A DNA stretch of 63,874 nt from an uncultured Pelagibacteraceae bacterium (GCA_902591845.1 CACJCG010000002.1:1-63874), one strand, 5' to 3'. Numbered from the stretch's first letter, positions 21,928 through 32,703 are shown. The notes: a model not told the origin generated them from the sequence alone. Numbers and translations: made by a program.

Positions 21928-22528
21928 TTTTTAAATCCACTAAGGTTTTTCTGTTATTTTCTGGTTCATTATTTACTCTTCCTCTGTACGAACCAGGTTT
22001 TGGAGTTTCTCCATTTAAAATTTTATCTAAAATATCTAAAGTTTTTTGTTTATTTAAATCTTCATAATAATCATCATTAATTTGCATCATTGGAGCATTG
22101 ACACATGCTCCTAAACATTCTACTTCCGTCCAGGAACAGCTTTTGTCATCTGATAATTGAAATTCGTTTTCAGAAATTTTTTCTTTACAAGCCTCGACTA
22201 ATTGATTTGCACCTCTTATCATGCATGGTGTTGTAGTGCATACTTGAACAAAGTATTTTCCTACAGGAGCTAAATTATACATTGTATAAAAAGTAGCCAC
22301 TTCATAAACTTTAATATAAGGCATGTCTAAAAACTTAGCGATGTACTTCATTGCTGCTAATGGTATCCAATTATTATTTTGCTTTTGAGCTATATAAAGT
22401 AAGGCCATTACAGCACTTTGCTGTTTACCTTCAGGATATTTTGCAACAATAACATTTGCTGCTTCTAATGATGAAGCATTGAATTTAAAACTTTCTGGCT
22501 GATCTTTTGCTGGTCTTCTTAAACTCAT
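21920..22528 (-). CDS. nuoE: NADH-quinone oxidoreductase subunit E
   Basis: Thioredoxin-like [2Fe-2S] (N1a) subunit of the NADH module, 202 residues. Cys ligands are in [10 protein letters not shown] and [13 protein letters not shown]. The N-terminal helical part is ordinary and the C-terminal ~35 residues ([16 protein letters not shown]) are the alphaproteobacterial-type tail. Overlaps nuoD by 4 bp. Confidence 0.97.
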   Translation of the reverse strand: MSLRRPAKDQPESFKFNASSLEAANVIVAKYPEGKQQSAVMALLYIAQKQNNNWIPLAAMKYIAKFLDMPYIKVYEVATFYTMYNLAPVGKYFVQVCTTTPCMIRGANQLVEACKEKISENEFQLSDDKSCSWTEVECLGACVNAPMMQINDDYYEDLNKQKTLDILDKILNGETPKPGSYRGRVNNEPENNRKTLVDLKNA

Positions 22529-23700
22529 CTGTCTACCTCTCCAAAAACAATGTCTAAAGAACCTAATACCGCAGGAACATCTGCTAACATATGACCTTTA
22601 ATTAGATAATCCATTGATTGTAAATGTGAAAATCCTGGTGCTCTTATTTTACATTTGTAAGGTTTACTTGATCCATCAGATATTAAGTAAACACCAAATT
22701 CTCCTTTCGGCGCCTCAACAGCTGTATAAATTTCATCTTTTGGAACTCTGTAACCCTCAGTGAAAAGTTTGAAATGATGTATCAAAGCTTCCATTGATTG
22801 TTTGATTTCTGCCTTAGGTGGTGGGCTAATCTTATTATCTAATGATTTAATTGGACCCTTTTCCATTTTAGATAGACATTGTTTAATAATTGAAACACTT
22901 TCTTTCATTTCTTCAATTCTACATAAATATCTATCGTAACAATCTCCATTTTTTCCTACTGGAATTTTAAAATCTAAACTTTCATAACAATCATATGGTT
23001 GAGACTTTCTTAAATCCCATGGAATACCTGAACCTCTAATCATAACTCCTGAAAAAGAATAGTCTAAAGCATCTTCTTTTGTAACTACCCCAATATCAAC
23101 ATTTCTTTGTTTAAAAATTCTATTATCTGTTAACAGGCTTTCTAAATCATTAATTATTTTTGGAAACGTTTCACAAAATTTTGCAATATCTTCTTCTAAA
23201 CCTTTTGGTAAATCTTGATGAACACCTCCTGCTCTAAAATAATTTGCATGAAGCCTAGATCCCGAAGCTCTTTCATAAAATGTCATTAACGTTTCTCTTT
23301 CCTCAAAACCCCAAAGAGAAGGTGTTAGTGCACCAACATCAAGTGCTTGTGTTGTAACATTTAATATATGACTTAGGATCCTTCCAATTTCACAAAAAAT
23401 AATTCTTATATATTGTGCTCTAATAGGAACATCTATTTTAAGAATTTTTTCAACTGCTAAAGCAAAAGCATGTTCTTGATTCATTGGTGCTACATAATCT
23501 AAACGATCAAAATAAGGAACTGCCTGCATATAAGTTTTATTTTCAATAAGCTTTTCTGTTCCTCTATGAAGCAAACCAATGTGTGGATCTGCCTTCTCAA
23601 CCACCTCTCCATCAAGCTCTAGAATTAATCTAAGAACACCATGGGCTGCAGGATGCTGGGGCCCAAAATTTAAATTTAAATTTTTAATTTTTTTTGTCAT
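22525..23700 (-). CDS. nuoD: NADH-quinone oxidoreductase subunit D
   Basis: 49-kDa type subunit lining the quinone site, 391 residues with the start used here. The open frame reaches back to 23778, but family members begin with a short segment before [17 protein letters not shown], which fits the ATG at 23698-23700. The longer version would overlap nuoC by ~95 bp; the chosen one overlaps by 17 bp. Conserved [15 protein letters not shown] and the C-terminal DIVFGEVDR are present. Confidence 0.95.
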   Translation of the reverse strand: MTKKIKNLNLNFGPQHPAAHGVLRLILELDGEVVEKADPHIGLLHRGTEKLIENKTYMQAVPYFDRLDYVAPMNQEHAFALAVEKILKIDVPIRAQYIRIIFCEIGRILSHILNVTTQALDVGALTPSLWGFEERETLMTFYERASGSRLHANYFRAGGVHQDLPKGLEEDIAKFCETFPKIINDLESLLTDNRIFKQRNVDIGVVTKEDALDYSFSGVMIRGSGIPWDLRKSQPYDCYESLDFKIPVGKNGDCYDRYLCRIEEMKESVSIIKQCLSKMEKGPIKSLDNKISPPPKAEIKQSMEALIHHFKLFTEGYRVPKDEIYTAVEAPKGEFGVYLISDGSSKPYKCKIRAPGFSHLQSMDYLIKGHMLADVPAVLGSLDIVFGEVDR

Positions 23701-24289
23701 TATTCTCAATTTCTTCTTTAATATATTTTGTTCCTTCCCAAGGACTTTCATAATCAAAATTTCTATAATTTTGCTCAAGCTTTACCGGCTCACTAATTAC
23801 CTTTTTCTGATCTTCGCTATATCTGACTTCAGAATGACCAGTTAGTGGAAAATCTTTTCTTAATGGATGACCTTCAAAACCATAATCGGTTAATATTCTT
23901 CTTAAATCAGGGTGATCTTTAAAAGATACTCCATACATGTCAAAAACTTCTCTCTCCATCCAATTTGCTGAAGGAAAAATACTAGTTAAAGATGGTATAA
24001 CTTCATTTTCTGCAATAGGGTATTTTACAATTAATCTTTGATTAAATTCATGGCTTAAAAATAAATATACTACTTCAAACCTTTGATTATTTTCAGGATA
24101 ATCTATAACTGTAATGTCTATCAGTTGTCTAAATTTTGTATCTTGATTAGTTTTTAAAAACAACGCAACATCAATAATATCTTCTTTATCTGTTGTGATA
24201 TAAATTTGATTATGTTTGATTTTTGAACTATTAATCTTAGTAGTTAACTCAGAATTAATTTTTTTTTCTAGATCCTCTAAATTTTTCAT
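23684..24289 (-). CDS. nuoC: NADH-quinone oxidoreductase subunit C
   Basis: 30-kDa type subunit of the connecting module, 201 residues. The signature is around [21 protein letters not shown] and [12 protein letters not shown]. It is a separate gene, not fused to nuoD as in E. coli. Two bp lie between it and nuoB; its end overlaps the start of nuoD. Confidence 0.96.
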   Translation of the reverse strand: MKNLEDLEKKINSELTTKINSSKIKHNQIYITTDKEDIIDVALFLKTNQDTKFRQLIDITVIDYPENNQRFEVVYLFLSHEFNQRLIVKYPIAENEVIPSLTSIFPSANWMEREVFDMYGVSFKDHPDLRRILTDYGFEGHPLRKDFPLTGHSEVRYSEDQKKVISEPVKLEQNYRNFDYESPWEGTKYIKEEIENNDKKN

Positions 24290-24291
24290 AA

Positions 24292-24807
24292 CTATCTAAT
24301 AAAAGATCCTTTTTTTCTAATTTTTTTTTGTAATTGAAGGATTCCATACAACAATGCTTCTGCTGAAGGAGGGCATCCTGGCACATATACATCTACAGGC
24401 ACAATACGATCACAACCTCTAACCACTGAATATGAGTAATGATAATATCCACCACCATTAGCACAACTACCCATCGAAATTACATATCTTGGTTCAGGCA
24501 TCTGGTCATAAACTTTTCTTAAAGCTGGAGCCATTTTATTTGTTAAAGTTCCTGCAACTATCATAACATCTGATTGTCTTGGTGAACCTCGTGGAGCTGC
24601 TCCAAATCTTTCTAAATCATATCTTGGCATAGCTGTTTGCATCATTTCAACAGCACAACAAGCTAATCCAAACGTCATCCAATGAAGTGATCCTGATCTT
24701 GACCAATTTATTAAATTATCAAGTGACGTAGTTATAAAACCATTCTTGCTAAAATCTTGTGCAAGTTGTTTAAATTCCTCAGGAACTTGTTCTATTTTAT
24801 TATTCAT
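24292..24807 (-). CDS. nuoB: NADH-quinone oxidoreductase subunit B
   Basis: PSST-type subunit holding terminal cluster N2, 171 residues. The tandem cysteines of N2 are seen in [10 protein letters not shown], with further ligands in GSCANGGG and [10 protein letters not shown]. Full length and normal. 15 bp separate it from nuoA. Confidence 0.97.
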   Translation of the reverse strand: MNNKIEQVPEEFKQLAQDFSKNGFITTSLDNLINWSRSGSLHWMTFGLACCAVEMMQTAMPRYDLERFGAAPRGSPRQSDVMIVAGTLTNKMAPALRKVYDQMPEPRYVISMGSCANGGGYYHYSYSVVRGCDRIVPVDVYVPGCPPSAEALLYGILQLQKKIRKKGSFIR

Positions 24808-24822
24808 TGTGGTTTATAATTT

Positions 24823-25191
24823 TTATTCCCAGTCTAAAGCACCTTTTTTCCATTCATAAATAAAACCTATTGTAAGTATGAACAAAAAAATCATCATTGA
24901 TGAAAAACCTAATAATCCAATATTGCCAAGAGATATTGCCCATGGAAATAAAAATGCTATCTCTAAATCAAAAATAATAAATAGAATTGCCACTAAATAA
25001 AACCTTACATCAAATTCCATTCTTGAGTCTTGAAATGGTTCAAAACCACACTCGTAAGCTGAAAGTTTTTCAGGATCAGGTTTTTTTGGTGATAAAATAA
25101 AGTTTACTACCACAAAAGCACAACTCAATCCTAGTGCTAAAACTAAAAATATTATTATTGGTAAGTAATCTTTTAAAAATTCAGATAACAT
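24823..25191 (-). CDS. nuoA: NADH-quinone oxidoreductase subunit A
   Basis: Three-helix membrane subunit, 122 residues, with the family loop [21 protein letters not shown] near the quinone cavity and [11 protein letters not shown] in helix 2. First gene of the nuo operon. It lies ~85 bp downstream of tRNA-Asp on the same strand, with no terminator-like hairpin between, so it is probably transcribed with the two tRNAs. Confidence 0.96.
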   Translation of the reverse strand: MLSEFLKDYLPIIIFLVLALGLSCAFVVVNFILSPKKPDPEKLSAYECGFEPFQDSRMEFDVRFYLVAILFIIFDLEIAFLFPWAISLGNIGLLGFSSMMIFLFILTIGFIYEWKKGALDWE

Positions 25192-25278
25192 GGAAATCTA
25201 TATATCAGTTTTTATCTGTTGTTGAAGGGCTGATACGTCACATTTTTATTAATATTAACATTAAAAAGTGGGGAAAAG

Positions 25279-25355
25279 TGGCGGGAGTGAAGGGACTCGA
25301 ACCCTCGACCTATCGCGTGACAGGCGATCGCTCTAACCAACTGAGCTACACCCCC
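25279..25355 (-). tRNA. tRNA-Asp (anticodon GTC)
   Basis: Cloverleaf on the minus strand. The acceptor GGGGGTG pairs with CACTCCC (one G-T), and the D-arm AGCTCAGTTGGTTAGAGC and T-loop GGTTCGA are present. The anticodon loop reads ctGTCac. Discriminator G and an encoded CCA (25279-25281) are seen. Lies 11 bp downstream of tRNA-Val and upstream of nuoA. Confidence 0.97.
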
Positions 25356-25366
25356 ACTTTATATTT

Positions 25367-25442
25367 TGGTGGGCAGTAAAGGACTCGAACCTTTGGCCCC
25401 CTCGGTGTAAACGAGATGCTCTACCAACTGAGCTAACCGCCC
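25367..25442 (-). tRNA. tRNA-Val (anticodon TAC)
   Basis: Acceptor GGGCGGT pairs with ACTGCCC, discriminator A, encoded CCA at 25367-25369. Anticodon stem TCTCG/CGAGG encloses the loop TTTACAC, giving anticodon TAC. First gene downstream of the promoter at 25459-25486. Confidence 0.97.
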
Positions 25443-25458
25443 TTTCCAAAACTGAATG

Positions 25459-25486
25459 TTTATATCTTTTAGTATAATAACGTCAA
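25459..25486 (-). promoter_or_regulatory. Sigma-70-type promoter for tRNA-Val, tRNA-Asp and probably nuoA-N
   Basis: Reading the minus strand, -35 TTGACG (25481-25486) and -10 TATAAA (25459-25464) are separated by 16 bp. The -10 box ends 16 bp before the tRNA-Val 5' end. No other good promoter is visible before nuoA, so complex I expression may depend on this tRNA promoter. Confidence 0.6.
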
Positions 25487-25547
25487 GATTTATTACTTTC
25501 AATAAATAGTATAAAAAATAATAATTAAATTTACATTCAGCCACTTT

Positions 25548-26582
25548 TTAAAAAAAAGCTCTAATTAGAGATTTAACCGGTGCTTGAACTATTGAATGAG
25601 GAGAATAACAATTCATCCAGCATTTTGGGCATTTATCTTTTCTAATTTCTTCTTTTAATTTTATAGTGGTTTCATTGTGTAAAAAACTTACCATGTTGTT
25701 ATTTTTAATATTTCCTATTTCTTTCATAAACATACAAGGTTTAACACTTCCATCTTGCATTATGTGAATAGAAGAGTTTAGAACATCACAAGGAATTATA
25801 TTTTTTTGTCTCTTATTTTCTAAAAATTTAATTGATAGTTTAATATGAATTTTTTCGATTATTTCATACAATTTTTTTATTTGAAAGTTTTTATCAATAA
25901 TCTTTAAGCTATTAATTATTTTTTCATCATTATTGTAGGAATTTTCTTTATTATATATACCTTGACTATGCACAAAAGTTACCGCCTTCATTTTATCTTT
26001 ATAATTATGGTAATTATCTCTTACAAATTCATAGTTTTTATCAGAAAGAGTAATTCCATAGTGGCAAAGGATATTTTCTTTTTTTAACATTTCGTAAGTT
26101 TCTAAACATTTTTTGTAATTTCCTTTTACACCTCTTATTTCATCGTGAAATTTTTCGTCTCCATCCAGACTTAAAGTAATTAATGGATCAAATCCCTTTT
26201 CCTTAATATATTTTGCATATTTCAAGACTCTATTTGGAATTAAACAATTAGTTGTAAAAGCTATAATTTTTAAATTTGGTAATTTTTTTTTTAATTCATC
26301 AATTAACTCAAAATAATATTTTACTAATGTTACCTCTCCTCCAGATAATGATATCCAATAAATATCCTTTTCTGATCCATCAAACGACTTAATTATATTA
26401 TCAAGATTAATTTCATTTTCAGGTTTAATTTTCCATATGTCGCAGAAGTTACATCTAGAATTGCACAAATCAGTCAAATTAATTAAAACTTTATATGGAA
26501 CTATTTTTTTTATTTTTAAAAATTTGAGCAAAAATAATTTTAAATTTGCATATAAGATTGCTATAAGTGTTGAAATTTTCAT
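25548..26582 (-). CDS. Radical SAM protein with C-terminal extra Fe-S region
   Basis: 344 residues. The radical SAM [4Fe-4S] motif CNSRCNFC (CxxxCxxC) is at Cys40, Cys44 and Cys47, followed by the strand motif SLSGGEV and the MoaA/PqqE-like TIM-barrel core. A C-terminal cysteine-rich part (IPCDVLNSS, VKPCMFMKEIGN, CPKCWMNC) resembles a SPASM/Twitch auxiliary cluster domain, typical of enzymes that modify peptides or small molecules. No substrate gene is adjacent: it stands alone between the tRNA-Val promoter and lon. Its function is not recognisable from sequence. Confidence 0.8.
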   Translation of the reverse strand: MKISTLIAILYANLKLFLLKFLKIKKIVPYKVLINLTDLCNSRCNFCDIWKIKPENEINLDNIIKSFDGSEKDIYWISLSGGEVTLVKYYFELIDELKKKLPNLKIIAFTTNCLIPNRVLKYAKYIKEKGFDPLITLSLDGDEKFHDEIRGVKGNYKKCLETYEMLKKENILCHYGITLSDKNYEFVRDNYHNYKDKMKAVTFVHSQGIYNKENSYNNDEKIINSLKIIDKNFQIKKLYEIIEKIHIKLSIKFLENKRQKNIIPCDVLNSSIHIMQDGSVKPCMFMKEIGNIKNNNMVSFLHNETTIKLKEEIRKDKCPKCWMNCYSPHSIVQAPVKSLIRAFF

Positions 26583-26631
26583 TTGAAAACAATTGATAAT
26601 AGCATAACTGAACTAAGAATAAAAAAACTAA

Positions 26632-29010
26632 TTATTGTATACTGGCTTGAGATTTATCGTCTTTTTTTGATATATCAACCTCAACCCACTCAGTTGGCTT
26701 AAGTTCTTTTGTCAAAGCTATTTTTATAACCTGATCAGCATATTCAACCGAAGTAATTTTAATGTCATCAATAATTTTTTTAGGCATATCTACAAGATCT
26801 TTTTCATTCTCTTTAGGAATTAAAACCTCTTTTATGCCTGCTCTATGTGCGGCTAATAATTTTTCTTTCAATCCTCCAATTGGTAGTACTTGTCCAGTTA
26901 AAGTTACTTCTCCTGTCATCGCAACATCTCTTCTAACAGGAATATTTGTTATAGAAGATACTATTGAGGTTACCATACCAATACCAGCTGAAGGTCCATC
27001 TTTTGGAGTTGCTCCCTCTGGAACGTGAATATGAAAATCTTTTTTCTCAAAAATAGGTGGAATAATCCCGTACTCTAAACATTTTGATCTTACAAAAGAC
27101 TTTGCTGCTTTAACAGATTCTTGCATAACATCACCCAACTTACCAGTGATTTGCATTCTCCCTTTACCTGGCATTGTAACAGTTTCAATTTTTAATATTT
27201 CTCCACCATATTCAGTCCATGCAAGTCCTGTTACGATACCAACTCTATTCTCTGCTTCCAATTCTCCAAAATTAAATTTAGGAACTCCTAAAAAATCTGA
27301 TAAATTTTTATTATTTATTCCAACTTCTTTTTCTTCTCCAGCAACAATTTTTTTAACAACTTTTCTAGCAAGTTTAGAAATTTCCCTTTCAAGATTTCTC
27401 ACACCTGACTCTTTGGTATATCCTCTAATAACCTCCTTAATAATGTCGTCATCTAGCTTCATTTCTTTTTCTTTAACGCCATTATCTTTGATTTGTTTTG
27501 GTAACAAGTATTTATTAGCAATGCTTATTTTTTCATCCTCTGTATAACCAGCTAGTCTAATTACTTCCATTCTATCTAACAAAGGGGGCAAGATATTTAA
27601 CGTATTAGCAGTTGTAACAAACATCACATCTGATAAATCATAATCAACTTCTAAATAGTGATCATTAAAAGTTGTATTTTGCTCTGGGTCTAATGCCTCT
27701 AATAAAGCTGAAGATGGATCACCTCTATAATCATTTCCAATTTTATCAATCTCATCTAATAAAATTAATGGGTTTTTTGTTCCAGCTTTTTTCATCATTT
27801 GAATAATTTTCCCAGGTAAAGATCCTATGTAAGTTCTTCTATGACCTCTTATTTCCGCTTCATCTCTCATACCACCAACAGACATTCTTACAAATTCTCT
27901 GTTTGTAGCTTTTGCTATTGATTTACCTAATGATGTTTTTCCCACGCCTGGAGGTCCTACCAAACATAAAATTGGACCTTTGATTTTATCCATTCTTTTT
28001 TGAACAGCTAAAAATTCAATTATTCTCTCTTTTACTTTTTCTAGTCCAAAATGATCTTTATCCAAAATATTTAAAGCTTTTGTTAAATCTATATCAACTT
28101 CACTTTTTTTATGCCAGGGAAGTTCAGTCATCCAATCAAGATAGTTTCTTACAACTGTTGCTTCTGCAGACATAGGGCTCATATTTTTAAGTTTTTTTAA
28201 CTCTTGAAGGCATTTTTTTTCTACTTCTTTGGGCATCTTGGCTTTAGTAATTGCTTTATTAAGGCTTGTTGTTTCATCCTTACCATCTTCAATTTCGCCT
28301 AACTCTTTTTGAATAGCTTTTAACTGTTCATTTAAATAATATTCTCTTTGAGTTTTTTCCATTTGTGTTTTAACTCTTCCTCTAATTCTTTTCTCTACGC
28401 CAATAATACTTGTCTCGTTTTCCATTATTTTAATTATTGCATTCAATCTTTTCTTTACGTCTACAGTTTCAAAAATTTGCTGTTTTTCAGAAATAGAAGC
28501 GGTTATTTGAGATGCAATATTATCAGCAATTTTTGAAGGATCTTTTAGTTGTTTGATAGTATTTATTGTCTCGTTAGAAATTTTTTTATTAATTGAGGTT
28601 AATTTTTCTAATCTTCTCAACGCCGTTGCTGCAAGTGGGAATAAATCCTCATCTTTAGACAGAACATCATTATAATACGTATAATCACAAGTGATAAATT
28701 TCTCATTATCATTAAAATCTAAAATTTTTACTCTTTTAATACCTTCAACTAAAACTTTTACTGTACCATCAGGTAATTTCAATAATTGTAAAATACTTCC
28801 TTCACAACCGTACATGAAAACATCTGTTTTCTTAGGATCATCAATTTCTGAATTTTTTTGAGTAACTAATATAATTTTTTTATCTTTTTTCATTACTTCA
28901 TTTAGTGCTGAGATTGATTTATCTCTACCTACAAATAAAGGGATAACCATACTTGGAAACACAACTATGTCTCTTAGAGGTAACAGCGGTAATGAAATTT
29001 TAACTTCCAT
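26632..29010 (-). CDS. lon: ATP-dependent protease Lon
   Basis: Cytoplasmic AAA+ serine protease degrading misfolded and regulatory proteins, 792 residues. It has an N-terminal substrate domain (LPLLPLRDIVVFPSMVIPLF), Walker A GPPGVGKT, the sensor region LLDEIDKIGNDYRGDPSSALL, and a C-terminal protease domain with catalytic Ser in TPKDGPSAG and Lys in PIGGLKEKLLAA. Full length. It follows clpX on the same strand with a 60-bp gap in a tig-clpP-clpX-lon cluster. Confidence 0.97.
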   Translation of the reverse strand: MEVKISLPLLPLRDIVVFPSMVIPLFVGRDKSISALNEVMKKDKKIILVTQKNSEIDDPKKTDVFMYGCEGSILQLLKLPDGTVKVLVEGIKRVKILDFNDNEKFITCDYTYYNDVLSKDEDLFPLAATALRRLEKLTSINKKISNETINTIKQLKDPSKIADNIASQITASISEKQQIFETVDVKKRLNAIIKIMENETSIIGVEKRIRGRVKTQMEKTQREYYLNEQLKAIQKELGEIEDGKDETTSLNKAITKAKMPKEVEKKCLQELKKLKNMSPMSAEATVVRNYLDWMTELPWHKKSEVDIDLTKALNILDKDHFGLEKVKERIIEFLAVQKRMDKIKGPILCLVGPPGVGKTSLGKSIAKATNREFVRMSVGGMRDEAEIRGHRRTYIGSLPGKIIQMMKKAGTKNPLILLDEIDKIGNDYRGDPSSALLEALDPEQNTTFNDHYLEVDYDLSDVMFVTTANTLNILPPLLDRMEVIRLAGYTEDEKISIANKYLLPKQIKDNGVKEKEMKLDDDIIKEVIRGYTKESGVRNLEREISKLARKVVKKIVAGEEKEVGINNKNLSDFLGVPKFNFGELEAENRVGIVTGLAWTEYGGEILKIETVTMPGKGRMQITGKLGDVMQESVKAAKSFVRSKCLEYGIIPPIFEKKDFHIHVPEGATPKDGPSAGIGMVTSIVSSITNIPVRRDVAMTGEVTLTGQVLPIGGLKEKLLAAHRAGIKEVLIPKENEKDLVDMPKKIIDDIKITSVEYADQVIKIALTKELKPTEWVEVDISKKDDKSQASIQ

Positions 29011-29070
29011 AGCAATAATATGGATATTATATTTTATAATGCAATAGGTTTTTGTTACTTATTAAGGATA

Positions 29071-30339
29071 TTAGGCCGCTGTGGTCTTATTTGACTTAGT
29101 TTTAACGTCTCCTTTGGAATGAACCAAAATCGGCTGAGACTGTCCTTTTACTGCACTAGCATCAACAATGACTTCCTCAATATTATTTTCGCTAGGGAGG
29201 TTATACATTGTTTTTAATAAAATGTTTTCTAATATAGATCTCAAGCCTCTAGCGCCTGTTTTTTTACTAATTGCTTTTTGAGCAATCTCTTTAAGTGCAT
29301 TTTCTTTAAATGTAAGTTTAGCACCATCTAATTTAAACAACTCTTGATATTGTTTAGTTAAAGAATTTTTTGGTTCTTGTAAGATTTTAATTAATGATTT
29401 TTCGTCCAAGTCTTCAAGTGTCGCTATCATTGGAAGTCTTCCAATAAATTCTGGTATTAGTCCAAATTTTAATAAATCTTCTGGTTCCAGACCTTTCATC
29501 CATTCTCCTGTTTTCTTATCTTGTGTATTTTTCACATCTGCACCAAAACCAATTGAAGTCCCTTTATCTCTTTGAGAAATAATTTTGTCTAAACCTGCAA
29601 AAGCTCCACCACAAATAAATAATATATTAGTGGTATCTACTTGTAAAAATTCTTGTTGAGGATGTTTTCTACCTCCTTGAGGAGGAACACTAGCAACTGT
29701 TCCTTCCATAATTTTTAAAAGAGCCTGTTGAACACCTTCGCCAGATACATCTCTTGTAATTGATGGATTTTCAGACTTTCTACTTATCTTATCAACTTCA
29801 TCAATATAAACTATTCCTCTTTGAGCTTTTTCAACATTATAATCTGATGCTTGTAATAATTTTAGAATAATATTTTCAACATCTTCTCCAACATATCCTG
29901 CTTCAGTTAGAGTAGTTGCGTCTGCCATTGTAAATGGAACATCTAAAATTCTAGCAAGTGTTTGTGCCAATAACGTTTTACCACAACCTGTAGGACCCAC
30001 TAAAAGAATGTTGGATTTTGATAATTCAACATTTTTACTTGTCTTACTTTCATAATTTAATCTTTTGTAGTGATTATGTACTGCAACTGATAGTACTTTT
30101 TTAGCATGAGCTTGACCAATTACATAATCGTCAAGAACAGAACAAATCTCTTTTGGAGATGGTAGGCCATCTTCATGCTTAACAAAAGTATCTTTACTTT
30201 CTTCTTTTATAATATCCATACATAGTTCAACACATTCATCACAAATAAATACTGTTGGACCAGCAATTAACTTTCTAACCTCATGTTGACTTTTGCCACA
30301 AAAAGAACAGTAAAGAATATTTTTATTATTAGTTGTCAT
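29071..30339 (-). CDS. clpX: ATP-dependent Clp protease ATP-binding subunit ClpX
   Basis: Unfoldase that feeds substrates to ClpP, 422 residues. The N-terminal zinc-binding domain CSFCGKSQ...CDECVELC is intact. Walker [19 protein letters not shown], the pore loop region GYVGEDVE and sensor motifs follow. The C-terminal tail is Lys/Ser-rich. A 92-bp gap to clpP contains a possible own promoter. Confidence 0.97.
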   Translation of the reverse strand: MTTNNKNILYCSFCGKSQHEVRKLIAGPTVFICDECVELCMDIIKEESKDTFVKHEDGLPSPKEICSVLDDYVIGQAHAKKVLSVAVHNHYKRLNYESKTSKNVELSKSNILLVGPTGCGKTLLAQTLARILDVPFTMADATTLTEAGYVGEDVENIILKLLQASDYNVEKAQRGIVYIDEVDKISRKSENPSITRDVSGEGVQQALLKIMEGTVASVPPQGGRKHPQQEFLQVDTTNILFICGGAFAGLDKIISQRDKGTSIGFGADVKNTQDKKTGEWMKGLEPEDLLKFGLIPEFIGRLPMIATLEDLDEKSLIKILQEPKNSLTKQYQELFKLDGAKLTFKENALKEIAQKAISKKTGARGLRSILENILLKTMYNLPSENNIEEVIVDASAVKGQSQPILVHSKGDVKTKSNKTTAA

Positions 30340-30373
30340 TTTAATTTTTATAACGAATCAATTTTATTACCTT

Positions 30374-30399
30374 ATTATAGAAGAGTCACACTAATCAAG
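30374..30399 (-). promoter_or_regulatory. Possible promoter of clpX-lon
   Basis: In the 92-bp gap between clpP and clpX the minus strand has a perfect TATAAT (30374-30379) and, 14 bp upstream, CTTGAT (30394-30399). The CTTG box recalls heat-shock (sigma-32) promoters, but the downstream box fits the housekeeping consensus better and the spacing is short. The assignment is tentative. Confidence 0.35.
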
Positions 30400-30431
30400 T
30401 TGCGATTGATAATCATTCAATATGTTGTGTA

Positions 30432-31043
30432 TTAAGATCTTTTTTCTACTACTTCGTCAATAAGACCAAATGATTGTGCGACATCTGCTGTCATAAAATT
30501 ATCTCTTTCAAGAGCAGATTTGATTTCATCAACACTTTTACCAGTGTGTTTTGAATAAATTTCATTAAGTCTTTTCTTTAAGGATAAAACTTCATTTGCA
30601 TGAATTTCTATATCAGTAGCCTGCCCCTGGAAACCTGCAGATGGTTGGTGAACCATAATTCTTGAATTTGGTAATGAAAATCTTTTTCCTTTAGTCCCGG
30701 CCGCAAGCAAAAAAGAACCCATAGATGCTGCTTGACCAATGCATAATGTAGAAATATCTGGTTTCACATACTGCATAGTATCGTAGATTCCTAGACCAGC
30801 TGTAACTAAACCTCCGGGACTATTAATGTACAAATAAATTTCTTTTTTTGGATCTTCAGCTTCTAAAAATAATAACTGAGCTGTAACCAAAGAAGCCACG
30901 TTGTCATTTATTTGACCTGTTAAAAAAATAATTCTTTCTTTTAATAATCTAGAATAAATATCATAAGCTCTCTCACCTTTATTAGATTGCTCTACTACCA
31001 TTGGTACAAGATTGCTCATGTGTTCTGATAATTTTGTTGTCAT
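30432..31043 (-). CDS. clpP: ATP-dependent Clp protease proteolytic subunit ClpP
   Basis: Serine protease barrel subunit, 203 residues. Catalytic Ser107 lies in GQAASMGS and His132 in [16 protein letters not shown] supplies the oxyanion region. Full length and normal; 32 bp downstream of tig. Confidence 0.97.
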   Translation of the reverse strand: MTTKLSEHMSNLVPMVVEQSNKGERAYDIYSRLLKERIIFLTGQINDNVASLVTAQLLFLEAEDPKKEIYLYINSPGGLVTAGLGIYDTMQYVKPDISTLCIGQAASMGSFLLAAGTKGKRFSLPNSRIMVHQPSAGFQGQATDIEIHANEVLSLKKRLNEIYSKHTGKSVDEIKSALERDNFMTADVAQSFGLIDEVVEKRS

Positions 31044-31075
31044 AGGTTGATTCGTTCTACTTATACAACTTGAGA

Positions 31076-32506
31076 TTACTTTTTGCTAACTTTTTTTGTC
31101 TTTTTCGCTGCTGGCTTAGATTTTGCCTTTTTAGTTGAAGGTTTTTTTTTATTCGCAGATGTTGTGGCTGATTTTTTCTTAGTTTCTTTTTTTTCTTCTA
31201 CATGACCATGATCATGCTTATGAGCTTCTTTTAGAATCTTTTCAGCTTCCTCTTTTAAGATTTCTTTCTTGTTTGCTTTACCTTTTTCTTTAATTAAATT
31301 TAAAATTTTTTCTTCATATACGGTTCCTCTTAAACTTGCTAATGCAGATGGGTTTTTTTGGTAAAAGTCCATAACCATTTTTTCTTGTCCAGGCATCATT
31401 CTTAATTGTTTTTGTACTTCAGCCTGAACTTCTTGTTCTGTTACTTTAATTTGATTTTTTTCACCAAACTCATTTAGGATTAATCCAGTTTTAATTCTTG
31501 TTTTTGCTTTTTCTTCAAAGTTTTTTTTATTTTTCTTTGCTTCTTCTTCAGACATGCCTTGTGATAAAACTTTAACCTCTTCCTGAACTAAGTTTTCTGG
31601 AACTTCATCTACTTTAATCTTCTCTATTTCTTTTAAAATTTGGTTTTTAGATAGTTGATCTAGAGAATTTTTATATTCATCATTAATTTGTTTTGAAATC
31701 AATGTTTTTAAATCTTTTAAATCTTTTGCTCCTAAATTTTTTGCAAAATCATCATCAATTTTTACTTCTTCTGATTGCTTAACACTTAAAATTTTACAAC
31801 TAAATTTAGCTTTTTTATTTGCTAATTCTTTTTCAGGAAAATTTTCTGGCAAAGTTGCTTCTACAATTTTTTCATCATCTTTCTTAACTCCAATCAATTT
31901 ATCGTCGAAACCTTTTAAGAATAAATCTTTACCCAAAGTTAGCTGGGTATTCTTTCCTTCACTTCCTTTAAAATCTTTACCATCAACTGTTGCTTTATAG
32001 TCTAAAGATACTAAATCACCTTTTTTAGCTTTTGTATCAGCACTTACTTCTTTAAAATTTGGTTGGTTTTTAGCTATTTCTTTTATTCTTTTATCTGTTT
32101 CACTCTCACCAATTTTTACAGTGTATTCGTCAAATTTAATATTTTCTAGAGATTTGATTTCTACTTTTGGTAGCTCTGTTACTGATAAAATATACTCCAA
32201 ATCTTTATCTTCACCATAAGTCTTTAAATCAAGTTTTGGTTGACCAGCTGGTTTAATCTTTTTTTCCTCAAGTGCTTTAGTTGATGTTTCTTTTAAAACT
32301 TTATCTAAGACTTCTCCAAAAACTGCTTTACCAAATTGTCTTTTTAAAATTTCTTTTGGAACTTTGCCTGGTCTAAATCCTTTAAGATTTACACTGCCTT
32401 TAATCTCTTCATATTTTTCATCCATATAAGAGTTCATTGTCTCTTTATCGATAAAAATTTTAAGATCTTTATTAAGTCCTTTTTTATTTTCTACAGTAAC
32501 TTTCAT
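31076..32506 (-). CDS. tig: Trigger factor
   Basis: Ribosome-associated chaperone and prolyl isomerase, 476 residues. The N-terminal ribosome-binding signature is [17 protein letters not shown]. The PPIase domain ([19 protein letters not shown]) and C-terminal helical arms follow. The last ~55 residues are unusual: a His patch ([14 protein letters not shown]) followed by a Lys/Ala/Ser-rich tail to the stop, longer and more basic than in E. coli (432 residues). It starts 10 bp downstream of tRNA-Leu(TAG) and opens the clp-lon cluster. Confidence 0.95.
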   Translation of the reverse strand: MKVTVENKKGLNKDLKIFIDKETMNSYMDEKYEEIKGSVNLKGFRPGKVPKEILKRQFGKAVFGEVLDKVLKETSTKALEEKKIKPAGQPKLDLKTYGEDKDLEYILSVTELPKVEIKSLENIKFDEYTVKIGESETDKRIKEIAKNQPNFKEVSADTKAKKGDLVSLDYKATVDGKDFKGSEGKNTQLTLGKDLFLKGFDDKLIGVKKDDEKIVEATLPENFPEKELANKKAKFSCKILSVKQSEEVKIDDDFAKNLGAKDLKDLKTLISKQINDEYKNSLDQLSKNQILKEIEKIKVDEVPENLVQEEVKVLSQGMSEEEAKKNKKNFEEKAKTRIKTGLILNEFGEKNQIKVTEQEVQAEVQKQLRMMPGQEKMVMDFYQKNPSALASLRGTVYEEKILNLIKEKGKANKKEILKEEAEKILKEAHKHDHGHVEEKKETKKKSATTSANKKKPSTKKAKSKPAAKKTKKVSKK

Positions 32507-32516
32507 AATATTTTAA

Positions 32517-32601
32517 TGGTAGGGCGAAAAGGACTCGAACCTTCACATGTTGCCATATTGGTTCCTAAGACCAACGCGTCTACCAATTCCGCCATCGCCC
32601 C
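32517..32601 (-). tRNA. tRNA-Leu (anticodon TAG)
   Basis: Class II tRNA. Acceptor GGGGCGA pairs with TCGCCCT, discriminator A and encoded CCA (32517-32519). Anticodon stem TTGGT/ACCAA encloses CTTAGGA, anticodon TAG, followed by a variable arm. Ten bp upstream of tig. Confidence 0.96.
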
Positions 32602-32615
32602 ACAAATTACGAGGT

Positions 32616-32643
32616 TTTATATATTATTGAAACTATTTGTCCA
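32616..32643 (-). promoter_or_regulatory. Promoter for tRNA-Leu(TAG) and probably tig-clpP
   Basis: Minus strand: -35 TGGACA (32638-32643), 16-bp spacer, -10 TATAAA (32616-32621), ending 14 bp before the tRNA 5' end. Another promoter for tig is unlikely, since only 10 bp lie between tRNA and tig. Confidence 0.5.
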
Positions 32644-32703
32644 ATGACAATTGTTAAAAAAAATAACTATTTATCATCCAATTATTATATAAATTTAAAA
32701 AAA

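Noticed and set aside
23701..23778. Upstream extension of nuoD by 26 residues.
   Set aside because: The extension lies inside nuoC, has no family similarity, and homologues start near [13 protein letters not shown].
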